Positions 46,468-59,100 of a DNA stretch of 64,000 bases are shown one piece after another; position 1 is the stretch's first letter, and every line of letters starts with the position of its first letter. The notes beneath the pieces are model-generated. The model worked only from the letters and a program-made list of their open reading frames with translations, did no database searches and had not been told where the DNA came from. The position numbers and the translations under genes are program-made. Source of the DNA: Capra hircus (lineage: Eukaryota > Chordata > Mammalia > Artiodactyla > Bovidae); NCBI RefSeq assembly GCF_001704415.2, contig NC_030836.1, forward strand, positions 26,262,001 through 26,326,000. The letters are read 5' to 3'.

Positions 46468-49251
46468 TTTTTATTTTCTAATAAGACTAAATTTATTCAA
46501 TACCCTAGTAAAAGTTTTGATTATAGGTATCCAACAGTATAAAAACTACAAAAGAGATTTGTAGATTTCTAATATATTAATACAAAGTGCATGACTACAT
46601 ACAGTAGATCCTACAGGCAAAGAGAGGTGGAAGGGGGAAAGAAGACTGTGGTTGAGGTCTAGTAATAAATAAATAAATACAGAAGTAGAGATGATCCATA
46701 TTATAGTATATTCTACCACCAATACTGCAGCCAAAATGTACAAAAAAGAATTTCAAAATAATTCAGGAGGAAGATGATAATGGCTGGGGTTCTTGTAATA
46801 CACCTCAAAGTCTGCGGGAGCACCGACCCAACTCGCTGTGTAGTCTGTGCATACAGTGGCTTGTAGCTTTTTCCAAAGGAAGAAATATAAAACTTTAAGT
46901 TTCGATTAAGAACTATAAAACTGTAGGGTGCCCATAAAAAGTGGCTCACTCTCTTGTTATGTATAATATCCAATCTTTAAAATCCAGTTTTAAAAAATAA
47001 GTACCGAGTCATGTTTTATCAGGGAGGTAAACGATGGTTCCTCATTATGAAAACAGGTGATATATTTTCCCTGTACTTTTAGACAAGAGGCAATAGAGAG
47101 TACTTTGGTTTGGGTTCAAGGAAAAGGCTTTTAATGAAGGTTTTAGAATGGAAGAGCTCCACATTTAGGATGTATCATCTAACACCTCAGTGTTCAGAAA
47201 GCCTGACTAAAAGAAGCCAAACCAAAACCAACCCACTCAGCATTAACACACACCTCTTTTCTTTTAGTAGAATTTTACTTTAATATAGAATGAAAAAAAA
47301 AATTCCAAAACCCTAACAGGTTAAAACAAGTCAAACAACCATTCTACCCAGATAAAACTTTCACAAAGGTCAACTGAAGAAATCCAGAGCTAAATCTGAA
47401 TTGTGCAGATTTTCAGTGAAGTCACCAGTCACGTAACATAAACAAATTATTTATACACTTGCAAGCCCTCTAAGAAACATGTCCCAAGAAGCATTAACCT
47501 TTGTTTTTCTTGTGTGCCACCCTAAAGACTTGCACATTGTTATTTTTCAGATAATCTAACATTTTTAAGAGAGAATGTTCTCTACCAAGTGGTAATGCTT
47601 TGGGACTATTCATATAGGATTGCTTATCCTAAAGACTTGACATTTCCCCAAGAGGAACTTTAATTCTGCTTTAAGTTTTGATTCTGCTTTTTAAGTTTCA
47701 TATAAATTAAAATCTGTATCAAATATCAATATGGAGGGAGGTGGCATAGGATGCAACATATACAGTCAAGTTATCTCTGCATATTTAGAAATTACTCCTT
47801 CAAGATATTCACACCAGAGAGCTGCCTGTCCTGTTTAATATTCAGTAGTACAGGTTTGAATCACCAGAACCTTGGCAAGACCTTAATATTTCAGTTATTA
47901 ACAACTACCTCTAGGGGCAAGTCCATGTTTACTGAGTTATGACAAATTTATTATAATGAAGGAAAACAAGTGTAGCCAGCCATCTTAAAAAATGCCCCAA
48001 CCACTGCTTCTCAAAATAGAAAGACTAAAACTATATACGTTTATCATACAACAAATCCCATCTCTGTCCCCTGAAAATTCCCCTAGTTTCATTCATTAGA
48101 AGGGGATTTTTAAAAAAGACTTAAAGAGCACTTTACAGCAGCATTGAGCTTTCCTATGAAATACTCAGCATCTTAAATATTATGTACACTTCTTTTTTAT
48201 CTCTTAGTAAGCTTCACTGGCTTCACAAACTCTTGTGGAACTGGAGGAAAAATAACCCATTCAAAACTATTCTACAAATCCATCTTTTGGCAGAATAGCA
48301 GGTATCCAAATTAAAAATAGGAGGGTCATTTTGTTGCTTTGTTTTCCAAAATTTTAGTCATTTTTGCTCCCCTTCTACATAAAGCTTAGTCACCACTCCT
48401 GCCTGAGTGGAGATAGGCAGAGGCTCTGGCCTCTGCTCCTCTGGCTTCTCAGCAGCTGCTTTCTTATTGCTGCAGCAAGGCTTGAATAGATGTGTGTCAA
48501 TGAGGACTTACCCAAAACGGCCCTTATAGATAATGCCACAGCATATTTTCTGTCTTTTCCAGTATGTGAGATCTAAAAAGGAAAACACTGGCGTTCTGTT
48601 GGAGCCAGAAGCCATCTCTGTATCTGAGCCATCATCTGAGTGGTTACTGTAACAGGGAGACTGAGCTGGAGAGGCACTTGAAGTTGTACTGTGAGCATCA
48701 GAATTGTGGCGTTTAAATTCCTTCGACAGTTTACTGATCTGGTTACTTTTTATTCTGTTTCTAGATAGAGTTTTCACTGTCTTTGGTTTCAGTGTAGTCT
48801 TTAGACTGGGTCCTGCCCTTGGGTCTACCACATAATTCCAGTTTTATTTTTTTTTTTTATCCTGCTGGCAATTTCTTCCATCTTTTCACAAGCAGGACAC
48901 AGGCATTACAGATATCTCCTGAACGAGTCTCATGTAACCCCAAACAGCTCTGGTAATCCTTTTCATAGCGTTTACTGTCAGTGAATCGAGAACTGGAGGA
49001 TTTAGCTCAGCAGCCCTTTATACTTCGGTACATCTTTGGCTTGTGAAAACCAAACATCTTTTCTTCTGGGCAATAGCCTTCCAAAAGCAGCCGTTCCACG
49101 CGCAATAATGTTCCCGAGGGGCGCAGTGCACGCCAAGTCAACCCCCCCTTCAAATTGCTCCCTGCTCCTCAACTGCCTTGTCTAGAAAGATTGTCTTCTG
49201 CAGTTCTGCAGTTGCTTTCGCTGGCGGGGAAGGTGTAGATTCAGCTTTCCC
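46468..49251 (-). pseudogene. SINHCAF: Processed SINHCAF (FAM60A) retrocopy
   Basis: Intron-free copy of the mRNA for the SIN3-HDAC complex associated factor. The ancestral reading frame runs from the ATG at 49057 (MFGFHKPKMYRSI) to about 48390. Recognisable blocks include SSSSRFTDSKRYEKD, GDICNACVLLVKRWKKLPAG, AGPSLKTTLKPK, HSTTSSASPAQSPCYSN and TPVFSFLDLTYWKRQKICCG. Lesions: a TGA at 49007-49009 created by loss of 9 nt that should encode C-I-C; an expanded A tract around 48843-48856; a TAA at 48508-48510 in place of the Glu codon after KGRFG; and four extra bases just before the end. About 1.9 kb of 3'UTR follows to a polyadenylation signal (TTTATT on the plus strand, 46492-46497) and an A tail (46464-46471). 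A perfect 15-nt duplication flanks the copy, so it was inserted by L1-type retrotransposition. It is non-coding; transcription is unknown. Confidence 0.93.
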
Positions 49252-49266
49252 CTAGACTTCACTTTT
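49252..49266. repeat. Target-site duplication, right copy
   Basis: ctagacttcactttt, identical to 46453-46467, at the 5' edge of the retrocopy. Confidence 0.92.
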
Positions 49267-49860
49267 GAAAAAAAACTTTCAATTCTCATAGTTTTAATAG
49301 TAGTATGTAGTACATGGAAATGCTTAAAAACGTAGCTTTTAATTTGCTAAATTGATTTTGAATTCCAAAATGCACCTAAGGCCTGAATGAGCACAAATAT
49401 TCTGTTATTTGCACTGTTAGCCCCCATCATTTGATTTTATAGCCGGAATGAAAAACCCACAAGTGACTCATGACTGGAAGACTTGGTCTGTGGGTGCCTT
49501 TTCTTGGCTCCTCATTTTCCTCACATATTGTAGGAAGGGATACAATCTTGGAACAAACGACTCAAATGAAAAATGAATCAGTGATATAAAGCCAATAGAG
49601 TTTGGGGTCTAGCACAGTAAGAATGAAGAAACGCTAATTCAGTCTATTACAAAAACACGTAATTTTTGATGTTAATGTAGTTTCTTACAGTGTTTTCATT
49701 AAAAAAGAAATCCCTTCCCTTTGCCTCTCCTGTTTGTTCCTTAACTGAGACAAGACAAAGGAAAACAAAAACAAAGACAAAAACGTTCCAGGGTTGAGGA
49801 CTTGAACCAGAGAGAAGTGAAATTTTCAATATTCTGTGTAAGAATTTTCCGTCGATCCCT
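49267..49860. other. Upstream flank of VWA5A
   Basis: No repeat recognised. It becomes less AT-rich towards the VWA5A promoter. Confidence 0.4.
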
Positions 49861-49915
49861 TAGTCACGTAGTCACTACCTTACATCCGGTCCCTTAGAGG
49901 GGGCGTGGCTTTCTG
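49861..49915 (+). promoter_or_regulatory. Probable VWA5A core promoter, TATA-less
   Basis: Just upstream of the first splice donor are an ETS-like site (acatccggt, 49882-49890, reverse ACCGGATGT), a GC/KLF-type box (gggggcgtgg, 49899-49908) and a direct repeat of TAGTCAC (49861-49875). No TATA box is seen. The transcription start is inferred to lie at about 49900-49950. Confidence 0.5.
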
Positions 49916-49919
49916 GAAA

Positions 49920-49976
49920 TTCTGTCTGCAGCTGTTTTCTTCCTGCAGCGACGCAGAGTGCTGGGAACCTCTGGAG
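49920..49976 (+). other. VWA5A: VWA5A exon 1, 5'UTR (3' end defined)
   Basis: Ends at a strong donor, CTGGAG|GTAAGTGAG (GT at 49977). No ATG in a coding context is present, so it is noncoding. The 5' end is not defined by the sequence. Confidence 0.65.
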
Positions 49977-50958
49977 GTAAGTGAGTAGGGCGCCCGCGCT
50001 GGCGGTGAATGGCACCCCTTGCTCTTGAGGATTGAGACCTGCCTCTTTCAACTCCCTTTCCCCGTCTTTAAATCTTTCGGGGCTCGTTTTAACTGCAAGC
50101 CCAGGGTAGGGAACTCAGTCCTGGAGTGCGATGCCCAGAGGGTATCTGCGGGTTTGGTGGGTCAGGGGAATATTGCTGAATGTGGAAGGAGGGTGTAGCC
50201 ATCTCCGGATAATCCCAAGACCCCTTTTTCTACTTCACTTCTCTTACTTCATTTTACTTTTGATCAACTTCTCTCGTTCTTTCTTCCTTCCTTTGTTTCC
50301 TGTGGACACTTGATGTTTCTCAATTTTATGTGATTTTATGCTGGGGAAATGAGCTTCAAGCCTTCTCTCTCCAAGTCCCCCCACCCTCGACCCCCAACCC
50401 CCTCCCCAGTCGGATTGCAGCCCCTAAAGGTTTCTATATAGAAATTGAGGACTGACTCAGATCCCTTCCGTTAGTATTTGGATGCTGAAATTTTAGGACT
50501 GAATAAAGACTCAGTCACTTTCCGTTTCTAGAGGAGTCCCGCTTTCACCCACTCCTCCGGATTCCGGGTTCTCCATTTCTGCCCGGCAGCAGGCTGCAGG
50601 GGTGTGACCCACTGCGCCACCGCCAGCTGCTCCTTCCCGCCCCCGCTCTGCCGGGGCGCCTGCATTCCTGAGGGTCAGCCTAGCACTGAGGCCCCCCGCC
50701 CCCGGCTCAGTGAGCCATCTTCTGCTCTCCCTGCTGCCTGGGATTCAAGGCTTTGACCTTGGCCAGCCGCTGTGGCCAGTCTGCCCACCTGTTGCTGGCT
50801 GCATTTCTGAAGTGCCTTCTTGAAGGAAGAACTAATTCTGACGCAGCATCATTTGTTTGAAAAGGGTAGGGGAGAGGGTGCGGGAAATCAAATGACTGGC
50901 AAAGAGGGATTTGTTCTGGGGTCATAATCAGGAAATAAATAGGGTTGTTTCTTTATAG

Positions 50959-51003
50959 GAGACGTCCCTCTGCTTCTCTCACCCCATCTGAAAACCACCC
51001 TGG
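50959..51003 (+). other. VWA5A: VWA5A exon 2, 5'UTR
   Basis: A 45-nt candidate exon between acceptor ttctttatag and donor GG|GTGAGT. It contains no ATG. It is supported only by splice signals and position and may be optional. Confidence 0.5.
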
Positions 51004-51711
51004 GTGAGTATTACCTAATTTTGGAGCATGGGTGGCCTGACATGTGACGCAGTTTCTTCAGCTGTTGTACCCGGGTCGGTGTCCTCCTCCTACTTTAAGC
51101 GCCCTGCTGGTGGTTAGCAATTCTTCCTGTCCCCAGCTCCAGCCTGTTCTAGCAGGAAATTTAGCCCAGTTAGGAGTCTGCATGGAAACCTCACCTCCCC
51201 TACAGCTGGTACTGTGCTCTGTGTTTCTCTGTCAGCTAGTGTGCCATTTTACCACACTCAGGTTTTACTCAGTTGCTCAAAATAAAAACAGACACGGAAG
51301 GAAGAACCTGTTTTATTGGCTCTGATTTGTGAGGAGGGGCACCGCGATAAGAAACAGGATTGCCATCATCTGGAGGAGCAACCTGGACTTTGCTCTGGAG
51401 TGTGGATAGTGTGTGATATACCTTAAATGGTGATTGGGATGAGCATAGATGGCCTAGAATACTTAGAGGCAATCTCACAAATGCTTGGGTTCAGAAAAGT
51501 CCCAGGGCATCTTCAATGGGTAGGACCAGCTCCACCTATTACTTCTCTGCATAAAGGAATCATAATGTAAATCACAGTATATGTACATACATTGATTTCT
51601 TTGTTAATATGTCACATGAAATGGTTGTCTAGGGTTATAGTAAAACTTGGAAGATATGTTTAGAATGGCCTGATTTAAAATAGAGGACATGCTACATGTA
51701 GCATGTAATAT

Positions 51712-51742
51712 ACATACATATATATATACACATATATATATG

Positions 51743-51777
<35 letters not shown>
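51712..51777. repeat. (TA)n/(CA)n compound microsatellite
   Basis: Imperfect TA/CATA repeats lead into about 16 CA units, within the VWA5A intron before the first coding exon. Confidence 0.92.
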
Positions 51778-51778
<1 letters not shown>

Positions 51779-51786
51779 GCAAATAG

Positions 51787-51976
51787 GTGATTCCCAGGTG
51801 GCTCAGTTGTAAAGGCTCACCCTATCATTGCAGGAGATGTAAGAGACAAGGGTTTGATCCTTGGGTGGGGAAGATCCCCTGGAGAAGGAAATAGCAACCC
51901 ACTCCAGTATTCTTGCTTGGAAAATTCCATGGACAGAGGAGCCTGGCAGGCTACAGTCCAAATCGCTGGACACATA
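51787..51976 (+). mobile_element. Bov-tA SINE in VWA5A intron
   Basis: Head gtgattcccaggtggctcag, body agtattcttgcttggaaaat, tail truncated after ggctacagtcc. Confidence 0.88.
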
Positions 51977-52523
51977 CTTGTGTACAAACCACACACACAT
52001 ATATAAATATATCTTCAACAGGAGAATCCATCAGCAATTTCAATTATGAACCACAAAAGAAAAGCTACAAGATAATTGCTCCAAATTGTAAGGGGGTCCA
52101 TTTTGAATTTGGCAGCTTCCTACTTGTCTGAATAGCATGATCAAAGTGACAGCAGAGGTCTATTTAATAATAGTAAAAGGAATAATAGGAACAATACTTA
52201 CGTCTATTAACATTGCTTAACTGTTTCCTATAAGTCAGGCACTGTTCTAGGAACTTCGCATGTACTAATTCATATATGCATATATGATATACAGCTATTA
52301 TAGTTTTCAGTTTAGCAAGAGAATACTGAGATTCAGAGGGGTTAAACTAATTACACTGATTCAATATATATAGCAAGTGGTGTATTAAATATGCTTTTGA
52401 AAAAACTGGAGCCAGCCTTTGAACAAACCTCAGGGTTTTTCAGAGATTTCCTATTTAGTATATACTTACTGAACCTTACAGGTTCCCCACCTGGGTCTGG
52501 CATTTAGAAGGATCCTTACTACC

Positions 52524-52730
52524 GGGTTTTCTCCAGTGGCTTAGATGGTAGATAATCAGCCTGCAATGCAGAAGACTTGAGTTCCATCCCTGGGTCAGGA
52601 AGATCCCCTGGAGAAGGGAATGGCAACCCACTCCAGAAGGGGTTGCCTGAAGGGTTCATAGATAGAGCAGCCTGGTGGACTACAGTCCATGGGATCACAA
52701 AGAGTCGGACACAACTGTGCAACTGACTCT
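52524..52730 (+). mobile_element. Bov-tA SINE in VWA5A intron
   Basis: Head ttttctccagtggcttagat, tail gggatcacaaagagtcggac. Confidence 0.88.
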
Positions 52731-52836
52731 TTTCTTACTATTAGCAACTTTTTCACCTATCCAGTCTTTTTTTCTAGGTTCCTTCCTCCACCATTATGCC
52801 AGAGAAGCAAATAAAATGCTGGTACTTGAGTGATTG

Positions 52837-53032
52837 GGCTTCTCTGGTGGCTCATCTGGTAAAGAATCAGCCTGCAATGCGGGAGACCTGGGTTTGATCC
52901 CTGGATTGGGAAGATCCCCTGGAGAAGAGAACAGCTATCCACTCCAGTATTCTGGCCTGGAGAATTCCATGGATTATATAGTCACAAAGAGTCACAAAGA
53001 GTCAAAAACGACTGAGTGACTTTCACTTTAAT
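52837..53032 (+). mobile_element. Bov-tA SINE in VWA5A intron
   Basis: Head gggcttctctggtggctcat, body agtattctggcctggagaat, and a tail with tandem 'gagtcacaaa' units. Confidence 0.88.
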
Positions 53033-53104
53033 TTTCTGAGTGAATAGCTCCCAGCATGTTACTCTGTTCATCATGTGTTTTCTCCACAGTAACCCTGTGT
53101 CACC

Positions 53105-56100
53105 ATGGTGTACCCAGGAGGCCTCCTAACCCCCCAGGAGAAGCCAGGTAAGTCTGACTCATAACTCTTACTTGCCTTCATACCTAACCTGGCCTATAGA
53201 GGTATTCAATTACATTTTGTTGAACTCTTGGACTCTGGTCTGTCTCCAGTGCCACTGAAAAGCATCTCTGTGACCTTGTCCATCTGTGAGTTTGTGGCGG
53301 GTGTGTCTGCAACCTTAAACTACAAGAATGAGGAGGAAGTTCCCTTGGAGGCTTTCTTTATATTCCCCATGGATGAAGACTCAGCTGTCTACAGCTTCGA
53401 GGCCATGGTGGATGGAAAGAATGTTAAAGCAGAATTACAGGACAAGATGACGGTACTGCGGATAAGTACATTACCTCCTTCCTCCTTTCCCTAATGCATA
53501 CTCTTCAGGATCTCCAGCAAATGCAACTTCACAAAATATGCTGATGTTGAATGCTCTTTCCTTTATTCCCCTCTAACTGCTAATTTCCTAAAATCATTTG
53601 GAGGGAAAGTCAATCAGAGTCACTTAAGGTACAGCTGTGGGGACTTCCTGGTGGCACAGTAGATAACAATCTGCTTGCCAATGCACGGTCATGGGTTCAA
53701 TCCCTGGTCTGGGAAGATTCCACACGCCACGGGGCAACGAAGCCCACAAGATGCAAGTGCGGAAGGCCACATGCGAGCCTGTGCTCCACAACAAGAGGAG
53801 CCACCACACTGAGAAGCCCAAGCACCTCAGTGAAGAGTAGTCCCTGCTCACCACAATTAGAGAAAGCCCGAGCAGGCAACAGAGACCCACTGAAACCAAA
53901 AATAAAAGCAAATAATACAATTTAAAAATAAAGTGCGGGTGTGAACTTGGCAATACGAGCCACCGTTTCTCCCTGCTAGTCTTTGTTTTCTGTACCCTGT
54001 GTACCTCCACCAACTGTGTCGGCTTTCCTTCTCTGTCCTCAGGCACACACCAACTATGAGAATGCCATCATCCGTGGCCACCAAGCCTTCCTGTTAGAGG
54101 AGGACATGTGCTCCAGGGATGTGTTCTGTTGTAACGTGGGGAACCTCCTCCCGGGGTCGCAGGCGGAGCTCACCCTGAAGTACGTGCAGGAGCTGCCCCT
54201 GGAAGCAGACGGGGCTCTGCGCTACGTGCTCCCTGCTATCCTGAATCCTCGGTACCAACTCTCTGGTCAGTCTCCTCTCCCTCCAAATACTCCTGGGGGA
54301 GTTGACGTAATTGGGGAAACCCCTTCAAGGCTGTAGGGTGCTAGAAAGAGTGGGAAGGGAACATAGAACTAAAATAACTTTTTGTAGGATGTTCTGAGGA
54401 CAGTTGCCTTAATATGAAGACTCCTGTAGTCTCTTTGGAGGATCTGCCCTACACAATCAGCATGGTGGCGACCATCAGTTCCCAGCATGGCATTGACAGG
54501 ATTCAATCCAACTGCTCCTTGAGTCCTATTGAGTACTTTGGAGATAACAAGACTTCTGCTCAGGTAATTCATAGGAAAGCATTATCATTGCTGGTACCCT
54601 TTTCCTTTAGATCCTGACCTTGGTCCTCACTCAATTCTGCCTCATTTTTTCTTATTAACCCAGAGGGGATCACACTGTGCTCCCTCCTCACCCCTCCTTT
54701 AATCTCCCTAGGTTTCTCTCTGTTTTTGCTCCTGCTCTTGGCTCTTCTTCATGGAAGAAGCCTGTAGCCCTCAGCTCTGACCTCAGCCCTGGGCAGAGGC
54801 AGCGATAGTTCTAACATGGCATCTTTGTCTGTTCCCAATTCAGGTTTCCTTGGCCGATGGACACAAGTTTGACAGGGATGTGGAATTTCTGATTTACTAC
54901 AGAGCAGTGCACACCCCTAGTGTAGTCGTGGAGATGGGAGAAGCTACCACAAAGTCAGGTATTGTCTTTCTCCCTCTGCGGTTACCTCCTGAGGAGTAAC
55001 TTTCTGATTTGGAATTATCTTCAAATTATCCTCAGTTTTATTTCCTTCTATCCAGTAGTAGGTGAAACATTGAAACATCTTACATTATGATGTGAAAGAA
55101 ATGGTTAAGTTCAATGAATATCTTGTGGTTATATCTTTTAGGCAAATCTAAGTGCATCAGTAGATAATTGAAGGACACAAGCAAATAATTCACCAGAGGA
55201 AACGCTAGTTTACAAACATGTGACAATGATCAGTCTTTACAAAGGCAAATCAAAATAAAACTAATAATGTGACATTTTCATTTTTCAAGTTATCAGAGAT
55301 TTCCAAATCATGCTTTAAAAGGTGTGGTGAATTTGGTATTCAGAGATTGGCTGAACCAAAATAATTTGGTATCAAGCTTTTGAGGGGAAATGTGGCTACA
55401 TGTGTCAAAATAAATGTTTATTTTAGTAATTCTAGGTTTGGGAATCTTACAAATGAAAATAAATCTAAATATAAGTAAAAATATGGATTGAAAAGTTCTC
55501 TTCTCTTTTAATTTAATCATATCAAAGGCCAGTAAGCAATCAAAATGTCTTACAGTGGTTAAATTCACTATGCTAGGTATATTTGATGAGTTACCATGTA
55601 ACTACTAAAATAATATACATTAACAGATTGAAATAATATGGGAAAACGTTTTCCAAAGATTGTTAAGGTAAAAATGAGTTGTAGAAGTAGATTACCAGTA
55701 GGAAATAATCTATGCATGGGGAAAAACCACTTTAAAACAGAGAAAGTATGCAAGAAGTAATTGTGATTAGTTTCAAAGTAAGTTTACTTTTTAAATCTAA
55801 CAATTTCTGTTGGTCTTGATTCATATACCTTCACGTAATCTTACCTGGAATTCTTTTTTTGTGTGTGTAGTAATTTTATATACATCAACTTTACCCTTGT
55901 AACTATTTTTAAGTATAAAATCCCATTGCCTTGCATACATTCACCTTACTGTTCAACCATCATACTATCCATCTGCAGATATTTTTCATCTTGTCCTAGT
56001 TACTTAATTTCTGAGACTATGTTTACTTTCTTACAGCTTAGCTTATTATTATTATATTATAATATATTATATACAAATTATTATTGTAATTTCTTTAATA

Positions 56101-59100
56101 TGTCTTTTTGGGGGGAATTCCTTGGTGGTCTATTGATTAAGACTTTGCCTTCCAATGTAGGGGGTGTGGGTTTGACCCCTAGTAAGGGAGCTAAGATCCT
56201 ACATACCTTGTGCCCCCAAAACAGAAATATGAAACAGAATCTATGTTGTAACAAATTCAGTAAAGTCTTTAAAATGGTCCACATCAAAAAAAACACGTAA
56301 AAAAATATTAATAGCAATTTATCTCATTTTCTAAATTTTTTTTAATATATGTGTAGTTTCCTTATAATTATAACTGGTATAACCCATATCCATCTCTTGT
56401 TCTGTGGGGCCTTCTTTGACTGTCAGGCCACTGGATTGCAGGGACCTCAAAGAGGTCTATAACAGCTCCTCTTCCAGGAAGCCCTGTGCTCTGTCTTTGT
56501 ACATTAGTTGCCTGGCTTTGTCCTTTCCTTTTGGGGAGTTCCCGCTCGAGTGTCCCTGAAATTCTCCTGCAACAGTGACCTGGTCTTTGTGTGAGTATAT
56601 GTGTGCTCGTATGCTCAGTTGTGTCTGACTCTTTTTAACCCCAGAGACAGTAGCCCGCCAGGCTCCTCTGTTCATGGAATTTCCCAGGCAAGAATACTGG
56701 GAAATTCATTTCCTTCTCTAAGCTATCTTCGTGACCCAGGGATTGAACCCACCCATGACTCCTGTGTTGGCAGAGGGATTCTTTACCAATGAGCCACCTG
56801 GGAAGCTGGACCTGGTCTTTACTCAGTTACTTTAATCCCCTGGAGAAAGTTCTATGATGTTGAATCTCAAGTGGTAAGGATTGAGATGTCAAGCCCTTTT
56901 CTTGCAAGCTCTATTAGCCTTAGGAGGACTTCAGGCGACCCCTTACAAGTCCAGCAGGGTCATTCACATCTTGCTTTCTAGATCATGTATTTGATCAAGA
57001 TGACTTGCTATTTCCATCCATACAAAGAAGCAAATGACAGCTGACTGCTTGATTCACGAAAACAGTTTGTAGTTCGACCAAATGAAGCATATCACTACAT
57101 GAGAGAAATGCATAGTCTGTTTCTCAAAAACTTAGACTGTACTTTCCATATTAAAAAATGATATTAAAAATGGTATGTATAATTTAATAAAAATAATCAC
57201 ATAAAACAATTTATAAATAATTTTATAAAACTATTCTTAATTTAAGTTGAGCCACAGACTGAGTTTCTCAAGGGTACTGTATCAGACTTCCCTCACTTAA
57301 CTCTTAAAATAATATTTAAAAAAATTTTTATTGGCCTATAATTGATTTACAATGTTGTGTTTCAGGTATACAGCACAGTGAGCCAGTTACACAAGTACAT
57401 ATATCCACTCTTTTTTAGATTCTTTTCCCATATAGGCCATTACAGAGTACTGAGTACATTTCCCTGTGCTATACAGCAGGTTCTTACTAGCTGTCTATTT
57501 TACATATGGTAGTGTGTAGGTGTCAATCCCAGTCTCCCAGTTTATCCATCTCCCCCACCTTATCCCCTGGTAGATATAAGTTTGTTTCCTACATCCATCT
57601 ACTTCTGTTTCTTAAAATAATCTTGAGGCAGGTATTACTACTTTGATTTCATAGGAAACAGGCTAGCAAGCAGAGGAGCTAGGGTTTGAAATGCCTCATT
57701 TAAAAAAGAGCAAGTGGAGACTCGAGATGAAAATAATTTGAGTCATGACAAAAGAATAATGGTAAATGACACATATATAGTATTTCCTATGTGTCTGGCA
57801 TTGTTCTAAAGTTATATATGGACTCATTTCACTGTTGTGGCAACCTCTCTGACCTCTTAGCACAGTGCTAGTCCCACTGTAACGAGTTGTCTCTCAGAAT
57901 GGAAAGTAATCTACCTTGAAAAAAAAAAGCTACTCCTTTATATCCAGAGATCCTGGATTGTATAAAAATTATTTTTGAAACAGTGCTCTATCAAATATTT
58001 GTGGAGCCACCCCCATTTTATTTGGAAGCCATTTTGGTTATTGAGATATCTCAGAGGTAAGAGGTTAAACTGAACCAGATCTTGTTATTATTCTGAATCC
58101 CAGGGGTACTGATAATTTAAAACTGTAATCCTAGAATCACTTTATAAAAATGGGATACTGGAATTTAATTCTGTGTCTTTTTATATTCTCTGAACAGTAA
58201 AGCTAGAGTTGGTATAACCCAGCCATTCTTAGTTCATCTCCTGTATCTGTTTTCACTTGTTCCTCAAAATAGAATCACAGCTCTGGCTTTTGCAACTTGG
58301 TAACATAGGCTAGATGCCCATGATCTCTTCCATACCATTATTTGGATGATGCTAGTGTTAGAGTGCAACACGCATTTAAGTACTTCTCTTTCTTTGTTCT
58401 GAAGAGTATCATAAGTGCTTTGTACCCAAATGAAGCACAGATGGATTTCCTTGTCCTGTATGACACTCATTACACTCTTAGCTCTTGTAAATTGTCAGCA
58501 TAAAAATTTCCACACAGTCATCATTGTTTTTTCTTTTCAAAGCTGTAATTAAGAATTAAGGACAGGCTTTCCTGGGGGCTCAGATGGTAAAGACTCTGCC
58601 TGCAATGCCAGGAGACCTGGGTTCGATTCCTGGTTGGGAAGATCCCCTGGAGAAGGAAATGACAACCCACTCCAGTATTCTTGCCTGGAGAATTCCACGG
58701 ACAGAGAAGCCTAGCAGGTTACAGTCCATGGGGTTGCAAAGAGTCAGACAGAACTCAGCGACTAACAGTTTCTTTTCCCTGTTGGCTCAGTGAAAGAATC
58801 GACCTGCCAGTGTAGAAGATACCAGTTTGATCCCTGGTCCAGGAAGATCCCACAAGCCACAAAGCAACTAAGCCCATGTGCCACAGCTATTGACCTTGTG
58901 CTTTGGAGCCTGGAAACTGCAGCTACTGGGCCTGTACACCCTAGAGCCCATGCTGGGCAACAAGAGAAGCCATTGCAATAAGCCCATGCACCACAACTAG
59001 AGAAAGCCCACGTGCAGCAGCCAAGACCCATCACAGCCAAAAATAAATAAAAAAGTTATTTAGAAAAAATAGAATTAAGGACCCCATGTAAATAAATTTC

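Noticed and set aside
48508..48831. 107-codon open frame resembling SINHCAF as a possible functional retrogene
   Set aside because: It is only the middle of the ancestral protein between lesions. The ATG is internal and the N-terminal cysteine-rich part and C-terminus are cut off.
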